A stretch of 64,000 bases of DNA from Ardenticatenales bacterium (lineage in GTDB: Bacteria; Chloroflexota; Anaerolineae; Promineifilales; Promineifilaceae). The notes under the pieces are model-generated. The model was not told where the DNA came from and ran no database searches. It saw nothing but the letters and a program-made list of their open reading frames with translations. The translations under genes and the position numbers were made by a program. Location of the stretch: assembly GCA_020634515.1 (NCBI GenBank), contig JACKBL010000009.1, forward strand, positions 62,001-126,000. Direction: 5' to 3'. Positions 17,087 to 25,562 of this stretch are shown here, in pieces (the first letter of the stretch is position 1; every line of letters begins with the position of its first letter).

Positions 17087-18523
17087 ATGGCCCCAAGAAG
17101 TTCGAGAAGACCGCCACCCCGTATCCGCCTCCCGCTGTGGGGATTGGCGTTGCTTGTTTTGCTGGGCATTGCGCTCCTGTTTGGTAGCGCCGCCTGGTTG
17201 TATCGCACGGTGCAGGGTATGGCGGCGTCGTGGGATGTGACCGAACCTGAGTTTGTGGTGGATGGGGGAAATGCCGGCATTCAATCCCCCCCCGATGGCA
17301 ACCTCCCCCCGCCAGGCATCACCGAATCAGACCCCGCCCTCCCCGTCGTGAACATCGATTCCCAGAAACCATGGTCCGGCCACGAGCGCGTCACCATTTT
17401 GCTCCTGGGCATCGATCAACGGTGTGACGACACCGGACCGACGCGCACCGACACCATGATGCTGCTGACCGTGGACCCCGTGGGACTCTCCGCCGCCACG
17501 CTCTCCCTGCCGCGCGACCTGTGGGTAGAAATCCCCGGGTTTGAGGTGGACCGCATTAACCAGGCCTACTACCTGGGGGAAATCTACGAATATCCCGGCG
17601 GCGGGCCAGCCCTGGCTGTGGAAACCGTTGAGGCCACTTTAGGCATCAACGTGGACTTCTACGTCACGGTCAACTTCGACGCCTTCGTGGAGATTGTTGA
17701 CCTGATCGGCGGCGTGGACGTTCATCCACCGGAAAACATTGAGGATGAGACCTATCCCGACCGTTGCTATGGCTACGACCCGTTTTTCCTCACCGCGGGC
17801 GAACATCATCTCGACGGTCAGATGGCTTTGAAATATGCGCGCACGCGCGCGACGGCCCAGGGCGACATTGACCGCGCCGCGCGGCAGCAGGAAGTCGTGC
17901 TGGCCGTGCGGAACAAAGTGCTGCAACTGAATATGCTGCCGCAGCTTATTCCCCAGACGCCGCGCTTGTGGCAAACCTTCCAGCAAAACGTGCGCACCAA
18001 CATGTCGCCGGATGAAGCGATTCAACTGGCACTGTTGATACAAAACATTCCTCCCGATAGTTTGCAAACCGCCGTAATTGATTACAATTACGTTTACCCG
18101 GAAACGACTCCTGATGGACAACAGGTGTTGGTTCCGATTCGTGACAATATCCGCGACCTGCGTGATCGTTTGTTTGTCCCGCCGGCTGTTCCCACGCCTG
18201 TGATTGAAAACCTGCCCGCGCTGATGGCGCAGGAACAGGCGCGGGTGTCGCTGTTGAATGGCACAACACAGTTTGGACTGGCGGGCAAAACGCAAGCCTA
18301 TCTACAATCGTTTAACATAAACGTTACCGAGATTGGCAACGCTGATTCAGCGGACTACCGCACTACCCAAATCATTGACTTCGGCTTTCACCCCCACACG
18401 ACACAATATCTGACACAACTCATGTCGTTGCCGCCGCTCAATGTCAGCACTGGCACGGAAGCGGAGGGTGATTATGATGTTCTGGTGATTTTGGGAGGTG
18501 ATTGGAATTTGCCACAGCCGTAA
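17087..18523 (+). CDS. LytR-CpsA-Psr (LCP) family cell-wall ligase
   Basis: LCP enzymes transfer undecaprenyl-linked glycopolymers onto peptidoglycan at the outer face of the membrane. The 478-residue protein has a single N-terminal membrane helix (LWGLALLVLLGIALLFGSAAWLY). The LCP domain at about 100-290 shows RTDTMMLLTVDP, SLPRDLWVEIPG, DRINQAYYLG and the catalytic-core KYARTRATAQGDIDRAARQQ. The C-terminal LytR_C domain (ARVSLLNGTTQFGLAGKTQAYL...) closes the protein. The arginines and aspartates that bind the pyrophosphate are conserved. The start is taken at ATG 17087; a TTG two codons upstream is equally open, and neither has a strong ribosome site. It is read from the promoter at 16838-16865, divergent from thrS. 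Confidence 0.9.
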   Translation: MAPRSSRRPPPRIRLPLWGLALLVLLGIALLFGSAAWLYRTVQGMAASWDVTEPEFVVDGGNAGIQSPPDGNLPPPGITESDPALPVVNIDSQKPWSGHERVTILLLGIDQRCDDTGPTRTDTMMLLTVDPVGLSAATLSLPRDLWVEIPGFEVDRINQAYYLGEIYEYPGGGPALAVETVEATLGINVDFYVTVNFDAFVEIVDLIGGVDVHPPENIEDETYPDRCYGYDPFFLTAGEHHLDGQMALKYARTRATAQGDIDRAARQQEVVLAVRNKVLQLNMLPQLIPQTPRLWQTFQQNVRTNMSPDEAIQLALLIQNIPPDSLQTAVIDYNYVYPETTPDGQQVLVPIRDNIRDLRDRLFVPPAVPTPVIENLPALMAQEQARVSLLNGTTQFGLAGKTQAYLQSFNINVTEIGNADSADYRTTQIIDFGFHPHTTQYLTQLMSLPPLNVSTGTEAEGDYDVLVILGGDWNLPQP

Positions 18524-18635
18524 AACCGTCAGCAACCAGGTTCCTGACCAGCCGCCACCCTGCTTATCGTTGGTGGTCTGCTTTAGAAGCAGGCCATCAT
18601 CCCCGGCGGGGCCAGAAGCGACTCCTGGTCTGAAG

Positions 18636-18728
18636 TAAGTGGCTGCCCGCAATTAAATTAGCGGAAATGTGCGGGCAGCTTGTCAGTAACCGCCCGTAAA
18701 AAGTGTGAAGTTGTTTTCGGGCGGTTAC
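18636..18728. repeat. Composite hairpin repeat (GTAACCGCCCG module)
   Basis: AGTGGCTGCCCGCAATTAA...GCGGGCAGC (18636-18679) is followed by a 43-bp hairpin with arms GTAACCGCCCG and CGGGCGGTTAC (18686-18728). The 43-mer recurs nearly unchanged at 42639-42681 and 55796-55838, and in diverged form at 3219-3257. The gap 18524-18909 holds nothing else that I can support as a gene. Confidence 0.75.
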
Positions 18729-18909
18729 TAAGGAAGCTGTTTGCGTGCCGGCATTTGTGCCTAACGTACGCACGCTGTACACAGAATGCGGACGAAAGAG
18801 CGCAGCGAGTTCGTGACACTTTTCCAATCACCCGCGGACCGCGGGATTGTGTGCTGCCGCCAGTCCATTTCAACGGCACGCTCGTTGGATGGGCCAGTCC
18901 CAATACGCC

Positions 18910-21015
18910 ATGCGTAAACGAGTCCGCGCAGGTCTGCTGGCAGGTGTCGCGCTGCTTGCCGTTTCGGCATGTCGCGCCATCCCTGCGCCATCAACTAAAT
19001 CAGCCACGCCCTCTTCCACACCGACGGCAAGCGCCCCCACCCCGACAGCGACGCCCGCGGTTGCGTTTTTGCCGGCATCTCCCGCTCCCGCTACCCCCAC
19101 TCCCATCCCCACCGTCCCCCTCGAAGATACCGCAGTCACGGACCTGGCAAACCAGGTGCAAATAAACCTGCCCACCGCCAGCCTGCGCCTGACGCGCCCG
19201 CCTGGCTGGGTCGCGCTGGACAGCGGACGGCAACAGCCGTGGTTGACGCGGTTGGGCGCGGACAGCCTGCTGCTGGCGGATAGCAAGGACACGGGAACCC
19301 GCCTCCTGGAGCAAGAGGTGATTGGACAGGGCGCGTTTCTGCTGGCAATGCCGGCAGCCACCACCCCCAAACTCCCCCCCGACCCCGGCGAAGCCCTGGC
19401 CCAACTCCTGCGCCTGCTTGCCCTGCGCGGCGAAATCCTCCTCAACGTCCACAGCACCACCCTCAACGGCCTCCCCGCTGCCTATGCCGACCTTCCCCGC
19501 GATCCACTGGCGCTCTTTGCCCGCAAAGAAGAAAACGCCCACCTGCGCCTCATCCTCGTCTACCCGCCCGACGCTGTCACCCCCTTGCTCCTCCTCCTGG
19601 GTGCGGAAGCGGAAAACTGGCCCACCTACGCCCCCACATTTGACCAAATCCTGGCAACAGCCGACTGGCAGCCCGGCCCCGTGCCCAATCGCGGCAGCCG
19701 CATCGTCCAGGGCGAGATTCAACCGGGAGCCGAGGTCTCCGGGTTGCTCAGCAACGACCAGACGGACATCTGGCTCTTCCGCGGCGAAAGCGGCGGCTAC
19801 GCCACCCTCACCGCCCTGCCCAACAACCCGAACATTGACCTCACGCTCTTGCTGCTCACGCCTGCCGGCGGCATCCTGGACCGCGCCGACTTCGGCCTGC
19901 CGGGGGAAGCGGAGGTCATGTTTGACATTCCCCTCCCGGAAACGGGCGAATACCGCATCGAAGTAACCGAGTTTTTCGGCGAGACGGGGCGCTACGCCCT
20001 CTCCCTGTCGCTCAGCGCCACGCCGGAATATAGCGAAGGCGGCGATATCGCGCTGGGGCAGGTGATTACCGGGGAATTGACGGATGCGGCGCGCCCCGTA
20101 TGGACATTCCACGGCGACGCGGGGCAACTGATTTCCATCGTGCTCACGCCGTTGAGTAACCAGCTTGACCTGATCTTCGAACTGCTGGGGCCGGATGGGC
20201 AACCCCTGGCAACAAAGGACGAAACCTTCGCCGGAGACCCGGAAGTCCTGGTTGGTTTGGAACTGCCGCTGACCGGCGCCTATCGGCTCCAGATTCGCAG
20301 TTTCTCCGATAAAGGGGGCAGCTATACGCTGGCGCTGGATGAGGGCGGCGAAAGCACGTCGAATTTTTATGACGCGGGGGACCTGGTTTATGGCAACGTG
20401 AAACGGGAGATGCTGCGCGAAAACGAGGCGCACGCCTGGTTCTTTGAGGGACGCGCGGGGGATGAGGTGACGGTGCTGGTGTCGCCGTTGGGTGATAATC
20501 TGGATATGGACATCTGGCTGCTGGACCCACAGGTGCATCGTCTGGCGCAAAAGGATGAAAATCTGTCGGGCGAAACGGAGATGATTGAGATGGTGCTGCC
20601 GGCGGATGGTCTGTATGCCGTCATGGTGCGGGAGTTCTTTGGCGAGGCCGGGGAATATGAGATTTCGATTACGGCCAAGGGGTATGACAATCTGGAGGAT
20701 GTGGGGAGCATTTCCTATGGGCAGACGGTGACGGGGACGCTCTTGCCGGGAAAGGGGGCGGTATGGCATTTTGCCGGCATTGCCGACACCGAAATCAGCC
20801 TGAACCTCACCCCCACGGACAGCAAAGGAGACCTGGTTCTCATCCTGCGCGACCCACAAGAAATAGAGCAGGCGCGCGTGGATCTGAACCTGGCCGGCGA
20901 AGCGGAGCAACTACGCGGCTTCAACCTCACCAGCAGCGGCGACTGGACCATCGTCGTCAAGGAGTTTTTCGACGAAGGCGGACCATATCAGCTCACATTG
21001 AATCGCGTGCAATAA
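18910..21015 (+). CDS. Lipoprotein with four PPC (pre-peptidase C-terminal) domains
   Basis: 701 residues from the ATG at 18910, which precedes a lipoprotein signal peptide (MRKRVRAGLLAGVALLAVSAC). Next comes a Thr-Pro-Ala linker (about 25-75). A mixed alpha/beta N-terminal domain (about 85-265, LPTASLRLTRPPGWVAL...) resembles lipoprotein domains that bind to partners, but I cannot name it. Four PPC beta-sandwich repeats follow, each with the signature ETGEYRIEVTEFFGETGRYALSL, LTGAYRLQIRSFSDKGGSYTL, ADGLYAVMVREFFGEAGEYEI or SSGDWTIVVKEFFDEGGPYQL. PPC domains normally follow secreted peptidases; here there is no protease domain, so a binding or structural role on the cell surface is likely. 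Confidence 0.85.
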   Translation: MRKRVRAGLLAGVALLAVSACRAIPAPSTKSATPSSTPTASAPTPTATPAVAFLPASPAPATPTPIPTVPLEDTAVTDLANQVQINLPTASLRLTRPPGWVALDSGRQQPWLTRLGADSLLLADSKDTGTRLLEQEVIGQGAFLLAMPAATTPKLPPDPGEALAQLLRLLALRGEILLNVHSTTLNGLPAAYADLPRDPLALFARKEENAHLRLILVYPPDAVTPLLLLLGAEAENWPTYAPTFDQILATADWQPGPVPNRGSRIVQGEIQPGAEVSGLLSNDQTDIWLFRGESGGYATLTALPNNPNIDLTLLLLTPAGGILDRADFGLPGEAEVMFDIPLPETGEYRIEVTEFFGETGRYALSLSLSATPEYSEGGDIALGQVITGELTDAARPVWTFHGDAGQLISIVLTPLSNQLDLIFELLGPDGQPLATKDETFAGDPEVLVGLELPLTGAYRLQIRSFSDKGGSYTLALDEGGESTSNFYDAGDLVYGNVKREMLRENEAHAWFFEGRAGDEVTVLVSPLGDNLDMDIWLLDPQVHRLAQKDENLSGETEMIEMVLPADGLYAVMVREFFGEAGEYEISITAKGYDNLEDVGSISYGQTVTGTLLPGKGAVWHFAGIADTEISLNLTPTDSKGDLVLILRDPQEIEQARVDLNLAGEAEQLRGFNLTSSGDWTIVVKEFFDEGGPYQLTLNRVQ

Positions 21016-21038
21016 GAGCGGGAGCCAGACTGGCGCTG

Positions 21039-21863
21039 TCAGACTGCGCCGGTCTCGTGTTTCAGCGCGTATACGTCTCGCTTGCGCCAGCCGGCGGCGG
21101 CAGCGACGATGGCCGCCGCTTCCTTGTGGCTAAAACCGGCCGCCAATTCGCGCGCCAGTGCCTCCCGTACTGCCGCCTCGTCCCAAGCCTCTTCCCGTGC
21201 CGTGGCCCCGGCGACCACCAGCGTAAACTCCCCGCGAATGGCTTCCGCCGTGAACGTTTGCAGCGCCGCGCTGACGCTGCCGCGCCAGATTTCTTCGTAC
21301 ATTTTCGTTAGCTCGCGTCCTACGCACAGCGCGCGGTCGCCCAGCACGTGCAGCACATCTTGCAGCACGTCGCGCAGGCGGTGCGGGGCTTCGTACAGGA
21401 TGAGGGTGTGCGGCAAGGTGGCGATGGCGGCGAGGGCGGATTGGCGCGCGGCACGGCGGCGGGGAAGGAAGCCGAGGAAGAGGAAGCTGTCGGTGGGCAG
21501 GCCGCTGGCGATGAGGGCGGTGGTGGCGGCGCTGGCTCCGGGGATGGGGATGACGGAAATGCCGGCATCCAACGCCGCCCGCACCAACCGATAACCAGGG
21601 TCTGAGAGGCCGGGCATGCCGGCATCCGACACCAACGCCACATCCTCCTCCTGCAAACGGGCCACCAACCCCGCCAACCGCTGCGCCGAACTATACTCAT
21701 GATAACTGAGCATCGGCGTCGTAATGTCGTAATGCCGCAACAACCGCGCCGTATGCCGCGTATCTTCCGCGGCAATCAACGACACCTCGCGCAGCACGCG
21801 CAGCGCCCGCAGCGTAATATCTTCCAAATTGCCAATCGGCGTGCCAACCAGATAAAGCGTCAT
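21039..21863 (-). CDS. rsmI: 16S rRNA (cytidine-1402-2'-O)-methyltransferase
   Basis: RsmI methylates the ribose of C1402 in the decoding centre, using S-adenosylmethionine. The ATG at 21861-21863 gives 274 residues beginning MTLYLVGTPIGNLEDITLRALR, the canonical start of the family. Further signatures are EDTRHTARLLRHY, LSYHEYSSAQR, VALVSDAGMPGLSDPG (the SAM-binding loop), IPGASAATTALIASGLPTD and LYEAPHRLRDVL. The C-terminal GFSHKEAAAIVAAAAGWRKRDVYALKH is the small helical domain typical of full-length RsmI. It converges on the PPC lipoprotein, with stops 23 bases apart. Upstream lies a GGAAG-type repeat fragment. Confidence 0.95.
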   Translation of the reverse strand: MTLYLVGTPIGNLEDITLRALRVLREVSLIAAEDTRHTARLLRHYDITTPMLSYHEYSSAQRLAGLVARLQEEDVALVSDAGMPGLSDPGYRLVRAALDAGISVIPIPGASAATTALIASGLPTDSFLFLGFLPRRRAARQSALAAIATLPHTLILYEAPHRLRDVLQDVLHVLGDRALCVGRELTKMYEEIWRGSVSAALQTFTAEAIRGEFTLVVAGATAREEAWDEAAVREALARELAAGFSHKEAAAIVAAAAGWRKRDVYALKHETGAV

Positions 21864-22077
21864 CGAACCTTCCCGAAAGCGCAACTACAGGCCACAAACC
21901 TCTCGTCATTCAAGTCATATAGCATCAAGACAACTTCCGGGAAGGTGGCAGATGCTAAAAATCAACTGGACACTGGCGTTTTTGGCGTGGAGGCTCAGCC
22001 GGCCCACATATGGCGGTTTGACCCGGCGAAAGCCGCGACTCCGACCACCGCATATGGACTTCGCCAGACTCCAGTCA

Positions 22078-22890
22078 TCAATGATTCTGCACGAAGATTA
22101 TGAACAGGAGATTTTCGTTGCAACTGGCGCGCGTTTGCACCTGGTAGACCTGCGAAACCGGTGTGCCGGCGGAGCTTTCCAACTGCACGTTGTAGGTGCG
22201 GATGATGGGGGAATCGAAGACGAATTGTTCCCATCCGGATGGCCCGTAGGCAGGAGCCGTGCCCACGGCGACGCGGGCGTCAATGCCACTTTCCCAGACG
22301 TGTACCTGGTAGCTGCCGGCGGAAACGGGATTTCCGCTCAAATCAACAACCTCGCCCGCAATGCCCAGCCAGTTACAGCCGGCGGTATTCGCATAATTTC
22401 GCAGATAGGTAGGGGTGTCAATAGATTTGGTGAAGGGGAACGGGGAGCGCGTGTTGGTGGCCGTGGGCGTGGGACCGGTGGGGGTTTCCGTGGGGGTCTC
22501 TGTGGGCGTGGGTGTAGGCGTGCGCGTGGGGGTGGGCGGCGGCAGCGTGGGGGTGATGGACGGCTCCAGCGTGGGACGGCGCGTGGGAGATGGCGGGAGG
22601 GTGTCGGTGGGTTGCAAGGGAGAGGGGGTCCAGGTGGGCTGCAATCGCTCCGCGGTGGGGCCAGGCATGGTCGTGGGCAAGGCTGCCAGCGCGCCCACGG
22701 TGGGCAGCGCCGGCTGTTCGCGGGTGGGGATGAGTTGCGATAGGTCCAGTTGGCCGCCGGAGAGCGTGAGGAACGCGAAAATGCCGGCAGCTACCAACAC
22801 CGTCAGCGCCAACACCATTACCGAAAGCACATTCAAGCAGCTAATGCCGCGCCGCCTTCTCGTTTGTCGAGATTGCCTTGATTTCGCCAT
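22078..22890 (-). CDS. Single-pass membrane protein with Thr-Pro stalk and C-terminal beta domain
   Basis: 270 residues from an ATG preceded by GGTGG nine bases upstream. A basic cytoplasmic tail (KSRQSRQTRRRRG) is followed by one membrane helix (VLSVMVLALTVLVAAGIFAFLTL). A long Thr-Pro-Glu repeat stalk (about 70-150) leads to an extracellular domain with LGIAGEVVDLSGNPVSAGSYQVHVWES, a pattern seen in carboxypeptidase-regulatory-like or Ig-type beta sandwiches. Two Cys (AGCNW and RASCNEN) may form a disulfide. Function unknown. It begins five bases after the stop of the parvulin gene, so the two are an operon and may share a cell-surface role. Confidence 0.7.
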   Translation of the reverse strand: MAKSRQSRQTRRRRGISCLNVLSVMVLALTVLVAAGIFAFLTLSGGQLDLSQLIPTREQPALPTVGALAALPTTMPGPTAERLQPTWTPSPLQPTDTLPPSPTRRPTLEPSITPTLPPPTPTRTPTPTPTETPTETPTGPTPTATNTRSPFPFTKSIDTPTYLRNYANTAGCNWLGIAGEVVDLSGNPVSAGSYQVHVWESGIDARVAVGTAPAYGPSGWEQFVFDSPIIRTYNVQLESSAGTPVSQVYQVQTRASCNENLLFIIFVQNH

Positions 22891-22895
22891 CTTCG

Positions 22896-23891
22896 CTATC
22901 CACCCGCATCCACGTATCGCGTAATATCCGCGTTGGCCCATAAGCCATCCAGCCACTGCTCAAACGTCTCTTGCAGCATTACCGCGCGCTGCTGTGGCGT
23001 CAGCGCCCGCTGCGGGTCCTTTTCCAATACCTGAATGATGTAGTACGTCTCGCTGCCATCGCTGCCCACGGCCACGATCACCTCGCTTACCTGGTCTACT
23101 TCCAGCGATTGGGCCGCCTGATCCACTGCCGGCACGAGCAGCGTCCCCGCCGGGAAGAAATCCAGATCGCCGCCGTTTTCGCCCGTGTGTCGGTCGAGCG
23201 AATACTGCCGTGCCAGGTCCGCAAAATCGCCGCCGGCGCGAATCTGCTCCAGCAGCGATTGGGCCAAAGCGGCATCATTCACCTGGATGTAGCGGGCATG
23301 TACTTGCGGCACGGCGTAAGGCACGTCGGCGGTGAGTTCCGTCTTCATCCGCTCCGTGAGCATATCCACGGCCAGCGCGTCCCGGAACTCCTCTTCGGTC
23401 CATTGATTCGCCTGCAACCACGCCTGGAAACTGGCCTCGTCCACGGCGGACGCTTTCAACTCCGCCAGTTTCTGCGTCACCATGTCCGGGGTGATGGCGA
23501 TATTCCGCGCCGCCGCCGCCTGCGCGATCAGCGTTTGCTCAATGAGCGTATGCAGCACGGTGGCGCGGTCCGCCGCTGTGTCCGCCGTCGGCGCCAACCC
23601 CAGCGCAATCTGCCCTTGCTCATAGCGCGCCAATTCTTTCTCGAAAAAGGCCAGGAAAATGGGCTGCCCGTTCACCACGGCGGCCAACGGCTCCATGGGG
23701 GTGGGCGTAGGGGGAATAGAGGTTGGGCTGGGAGGCACGGTGGTGGCGGGCGGCGGAAGGGTGATGTCCGCGGCGCTGCTGGAGGTGGCGACAGCGACGG
23801 CTGTTGTGGGGTCTTCCGCGCTATTCTTGTCGCCACAGGCCGCCAACAGCCCGATCAGCAAAATTCCGACGATGTATCGCTGCCATTTCAT
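22896..23891 (-). CDS. Parvulin-type peptidyl-prolyl isomerase lipoprotein (PrsA/SurA-like)
   Basis: 331 residues, starting at an ATG with AAGGAAG eight bases upstream. The lipobox is LLAAC, so the protein is anchored at the outer membrane face. After a Thr-Pro linker comes a SurA_N-like helical segment (AAVVNGQPIFLAFFEKELARY, VLHTLIEQTLIAQAAAARNI) and then a rotamase domain (VHARYIQVNDAALAQSLLEQI...DFADLARQYSLDRHTGENGGDLDFFPAG...). This order is that of PrsA foldases, which assist folding of exported proteins. The tail LTPQQRAVMLQETFEQWLDGL packs back on the N-domain in such proteins. It is first in a two-gene operon with the Thr-Pro stalk protein. Confidence 0.88.
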   Translation of the reverse strand: MKWQRYIVGILLIGLLAACGDKNSAEDPTTAVAVATSSSAADITLPPPATTVPPSPTSIPPTPTPMEPLAAVVNGQPIFLAFFEKELARYEQGQIALGLAPTADTAADRATVLHTLIEQTLIAQAAAARNIAITPDMVTQKLAELKASAVDEASFQAWLQANQWTEEEFRDALAVDMLTERMKTELTADVPYAVPQVHARYIQVNDAALAQSLLEQIRAGGDFADLARQYSLDRHTGENGGDLDFFPAGTLLVPAVDQAAQSLEVDQVSEVIVAVGSDGSETYYIIQVLEKDPQRALTPQQRAVMLQETFEQWLDGLWANADITRYVDAGG

Positions 23892-24098
23892 GCGTATTGC
23901 TTCCTTGTGACGCATCCATTGGTGGATGTAGAATTTACAGACGCGCGTTTTGTGGGGGATGCTGCCGGTATCCTGACCGATCCATTCCCAATCCGTGTCA
24001 CCCGGTCAACATAGACAAAAGCGCAAGTTGCCCGCCCACGCCGCTCTTGGGGATTATACTCACGGCAAAAGGTGGGGCAACCACCTTCCTGGAAGCTC

Positions 24099-25388
24099 TC
24101 AGCTTCCAGAAAGGTCCAGGATATTGCTAACGACAACGCGGCCCTGTTTGATGACCGTCTGCGCCAGATTTGCGCCGAAGCGATAGCCAAGCTGACGATA
24201 GTCGGGCACGTTGAGGATAAGAATGTCTGCCTGTTTGCCCGGCTCCAGGCTGCCAATCTCCTCTCCGCGCCCAATGGCGTAGGCCGCGTTGACCGTGGCC
24301 GCGGCGATGGCTTGCGCCTGCGTCAATCCCATGTAGCGGCAGGCAAGGGCGATGACCATTTGCATGGATTCGCACCAGCAGGTCCCCGGATTGTAGTCGG
24401 TGGCCAGCGCCAGTGCCCCGCCCGCTGCCAGGATCGCTTTGGCCGGCGTGTAGTCCCGTTCCGCCAGGCCAAAAGGCGTCCCCGGCAGCCCCACGGCGAC
24501 TGTATTACTGCTGCCGAGGGCGGCAATGTCCGCGGCGGGCGTGTGTACCAGGTGGTCGGCGGAGGTGGCCCCCATTTCCACGGCCAGGGCGGTCCCGCCC
24601 AACCCCACGAACTCGTCGGCGTGGACTTTGAGGCGGAAGCCGAGTTCCTGCGCGCGCGCGAAGATGCGGCGCGTCTGGGGCACATCGAAGACGCCCTGCT
24701 CGCAAAAAACGTCGCAAAATAGGGTGACATGCTGGGCGGCGGCCCAGGTGGCGGCGGCGGGCAGCATCTCCTCAATGACGTGGGTGACGTAGGCGTCGGT
24801 GTTGTTATGGAATTCGGCGGGGATAGCGTGTGCCGGCAAAAACGTCATGGACAACTCCACCGGCTGCTGCTGATTCAGGGCCGCCATCGCCGCCAACTGC
24901 TTCAACTCCGCCTCCAGCGCCAGCCCATACCCCGTCTTCGCCTCCGCGCTCGTCGTCCCATACGCCAGCATCCGCCGCAAGCGGGGCAGATTATCCGCCA
25001 CCAGTTCCGCCAGGCTGGCCGCGCGCGTGCGGCGCACGGTAGACATAATGCCGCCGCCAGCCGCCATAATCTCCATGTATGTCGCGCCCGCCAGCCGCTG
25101 TTCAAACTCGTTTGCCCGGTCCCCCATCCAGGGAATGTGCGTGTGCGGATCGACAAAGCCGGGCAGCACGCAGCGCCCGCCGGCGTCAATAGTCATCTCC
25201 GCCGCGTAGCGCGCGCGCAGTGTGGCGCTGTCGCCGGTCTCTCGGATGCGTCCGGCGTGGACGGCCACCGCGCCATCTTCAATGACGCCGAGTGTCCCCA
25301 GGGCGTGGCCGCGCTGCGGGCCATCGGGCGCGGGCACGACGCACACCTGCGCCGCCGCGTGAATGAGCATGTCAATAGATTCAGGCAT
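24099..25388 (-). CDS. hutI: Imidazolonepropionase
   Basis: HutI hydrolyses 4-imidazolone-5-propionate to N-formimino-glutamate in histidine breakdown. 429 residues with AAGGAAA seven bases before the ATG. Metal-binding PGFVDPHTHIPWMGDRANEFEQRL, the substrate-arginine region GGGIMSTVRRTRAAS, TTSAEAKTGYGL, TFLPAHAIPAEF, LKVHADEF, SADHLVHT and LATDYNPGTCWCESM all match HutI and are in the expected order. No hutH, hutU or hutG/F gene is within the window, so the pathway would have to be encoded elsewhere. It is separated from the MFS gene by a duplicated GGAAG-type repeat. Confidence 0.93.
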   Translation of the reverse strand: MPESIDMLIHAAAQVCVVPAPDGPQRGHALGTLGVIEDGAVAVHAGRIRETGDSATLRARYAAEMTIDAGGRCVLPGFVDPHTHIPWMGDRANEFEQRLAGATYMEIMAAGGGIMSTVRRTRAASLAELVADNLPRLRRMLAYGTTSAEAKTGYGLALEAELKQLAAMAALNQQQPVELSMTFLPAHAIPAEFHNNTDAYVTHVIEEMLPAAATWAAAQHVTLFCDVFCEQGVFDVPQTRRIFARAQELGFRLKVHADEFVGLGGTALAVEMGATSADHLVHTPAADIAALGSSNTVAVGLPGTPFGLAERDYTPAKAILAAGGALALATDYNPGTCWCESMQMVIALACRYMGLTQAQAIAAATVNAAYAIGRGEEIGSLEPGKQADILILNVPDYRQLGYRFGANLAQTVIKQGRVVVSNILDLSGS

Positions 25389-25408
25389 GGTATTTCCTTG
25401 AGAAGTGG

Positions 25409-25562
25409 TTGATGACTTTCCCGGAAGCTCGCCGTTCGAGTCACGTAACTTCAGGACAGCTTCCGGGAAGATGGTTGTGAATCGTTGACGACCTTCCCGG
25501 AAGCTCGCCGTTCAAGTCACTTGGTCTCAAAACAGCTTCCGGGAAGATGTTTGTGAATCGTG
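25409..25562. repeat. Two tandem copies of a 76-bp inverted-repeat element
   Basis: Each copy reads TTCCCGGAAGCTCGCCGTTC...CAGCTTCCGGGAAGATG and ends TTGTGAATCG. Within each copy the arms TTCCCGGAAGCT and AGCTTCCGGGAA are inverted. The second copy extends into the 3' end of the MFS gene, whose last nine codons and stop lie in it. Confidence 0.85.

Noticed and set aside
19000..20910. A 636-codon minus-strand frame opposite the PPC lipoprotein
   Set aside because: A long antisense frame is expected in GC-rich DNA; the plus frame has a lipobox and PPC repeats, the minus frame has no family features.
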